Positions 15,487 through 16,016 of a stretch of DNA of 16,016 bases are shown in pieces. This stretch comes from an uncultured Candidatus Altimarinota bacterium (GTDB taxonomy: Bacteria > Patescibacteriota > Gracilibacteria > BD1-5 > UBA6164), in assembly GCA_938015605.1 (NCBI GenBank), contig CALLPO010000105.1, positions 1-16,016 of the forward strand. Direction: 5' to 3'. The translations under genes were made by a program, and so were the position numbers. Under the pieces are notes generated by a model, which worked only from the letters and a program-made list of their open reading frames with translations, was not told the origin of the DNA and did no database searches. Each line of letters starts with the position of its first letter. The stretch's first letter is position 1.

Positions 15487-16016
15487 ATGAAAATAGCAAT
15501 CATTTCAGACATCCATGAAAATAACTATAACCTAGTTTCTTTTTATGAATATATAGAAGATAAAAATATTGAACAAATTTTTTGCTTATGAGATATAATG
15601 AACAATTGAGTTGCAAAACTTTTAGCATTTTCTTGAATACCAGTTTATATGGTTTGGTGAAATAATGATGGTGAAAAAGTTGCCATAACAAAAACTTCAC
15701 TTCATAAAAATAGTAAGCTCACAGTTGCAGCTACTTCATTTGATAAAATAGAAATTGATAATAAAAAAATCTTTTTAAGTCACTACCCAATGTTGGCAAA
15801 ACCAATGGCAAAATCTTGAGATTTTGATGTAGTATTTTTTGGACATACTCATACAAAAATAATTACAGAAGAACGAGGCTGCTTGATTGTAAATCCATGA
15901 GAATTATCTGCTCATAAAACATGAACTGCTTCATTTGCAATTTATGACACACATAACAATTCAGCTGAAATAATTGAACTAGAAGATTTTAAGAACATGA
16001 AATTTGATAAAGTAAG
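15487..16016 (+). CDS. YfcE/MJ0936-type metallophosphoesterase (3' end outside window)
   Basis: 176 residues are visible from ATG 15487 and the frame is still open at the window end. The metal-site motifs of small calcineurin-like phosphodiesterases are in order: SDIHEN (Asp8, His10), LGD (Asp36), GNND (58-61), SHYP (His99), GHTH (119-122) and NPGE near residue 138. The family (YfcE, MJ0936) hydrolyses phosphodiesters in a Mn- or Ni-dependent manner in vitro; natural substrates are often unknown. At 176 residues it must be nearly complete for this family. It is the first gene after the T-box-like leader, so its transcription is probably under tRNA-dependent control, perhaps together with genes beyond the window. 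TGA is read as Gly at GD, GNND and NPGE. Confidence 0.92.

Overview
The window comes from an AT-rich bacterial genome (roughly 30% GC) that reads UGA as glycine. In-frame TGA codons fall on invariant glycines of RpoC, HemW, GatB and LeuA. Every gene whose end is visible stops with TAA or TAG, never TGA. This is translation table 25, used by Absconditabacteria (SR1) and Gracilibacteria of the Patescibacteria/CPR. Standard-code gene calling breaks almost every gene here, so all coordinates below were built with TGA read as Gly.

Layout. (1) 2-3886: rpoC, lacking only its first residues, closed by a hairpin terminator that also carries a promoter for a small hypothetical gene (3954-4334). (2) 4371-4751, minus: a small coiled-coil protein, convergent with the previous gene across a bidirectional terminator. 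(3) 4898-8035: an apparent four-gene operon (small two-helix membrane protein, HIT hydrolase, solute-binding protein, HemW-like radical SAM protein), closed by a terminator. (4) 8082-8390, minus: a HPF/RaiA-like ribosome-associated protein. (5) 8591-10030: gatB with its own promoter and terminator. (6) 10146-12377: a large multi-pass protein resembling VirB6/TrbL. (7) 12390-13472, minus: a diverged AAA_14/DUF4143-type ATPase whose stop codon shares a terminator hairpin with the previous gene. (8) 13473-15280: a regulatory region and leuA. (9) 15281-16016: a T-box-like leader and a YfcE/MJ0936-type phosphoesterase cut by the window end.

The most notable part is 13.6-15.5 kb. Upstream of leuA lie two tandem units of 137 bp. 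Each encodes a 16-residue leader peptide with five consecutive Leu codons, then mutually exclusive anti-antiterminator, antiterminator and terminator stems. This reads as a duplicated leucine attenuator in front of a leucine-pathway gene whose product seems to lack the feedback domain. Directly after leuA, a second RNA element has a T-box-type antiterminator (TGGAACC bulge between two perfect helices) overlapping a strong terminator, but only about 60 nt are available for a specifier domain.

No tRNA, rRNA, CRISPR array, insertion sequence or prophage signature was seen. Apart from rpoC and gatB the genes are mostly short transcription units with clear intrinsic terminators. Shine-Dalgarno sequences are weak or absent before many starts.
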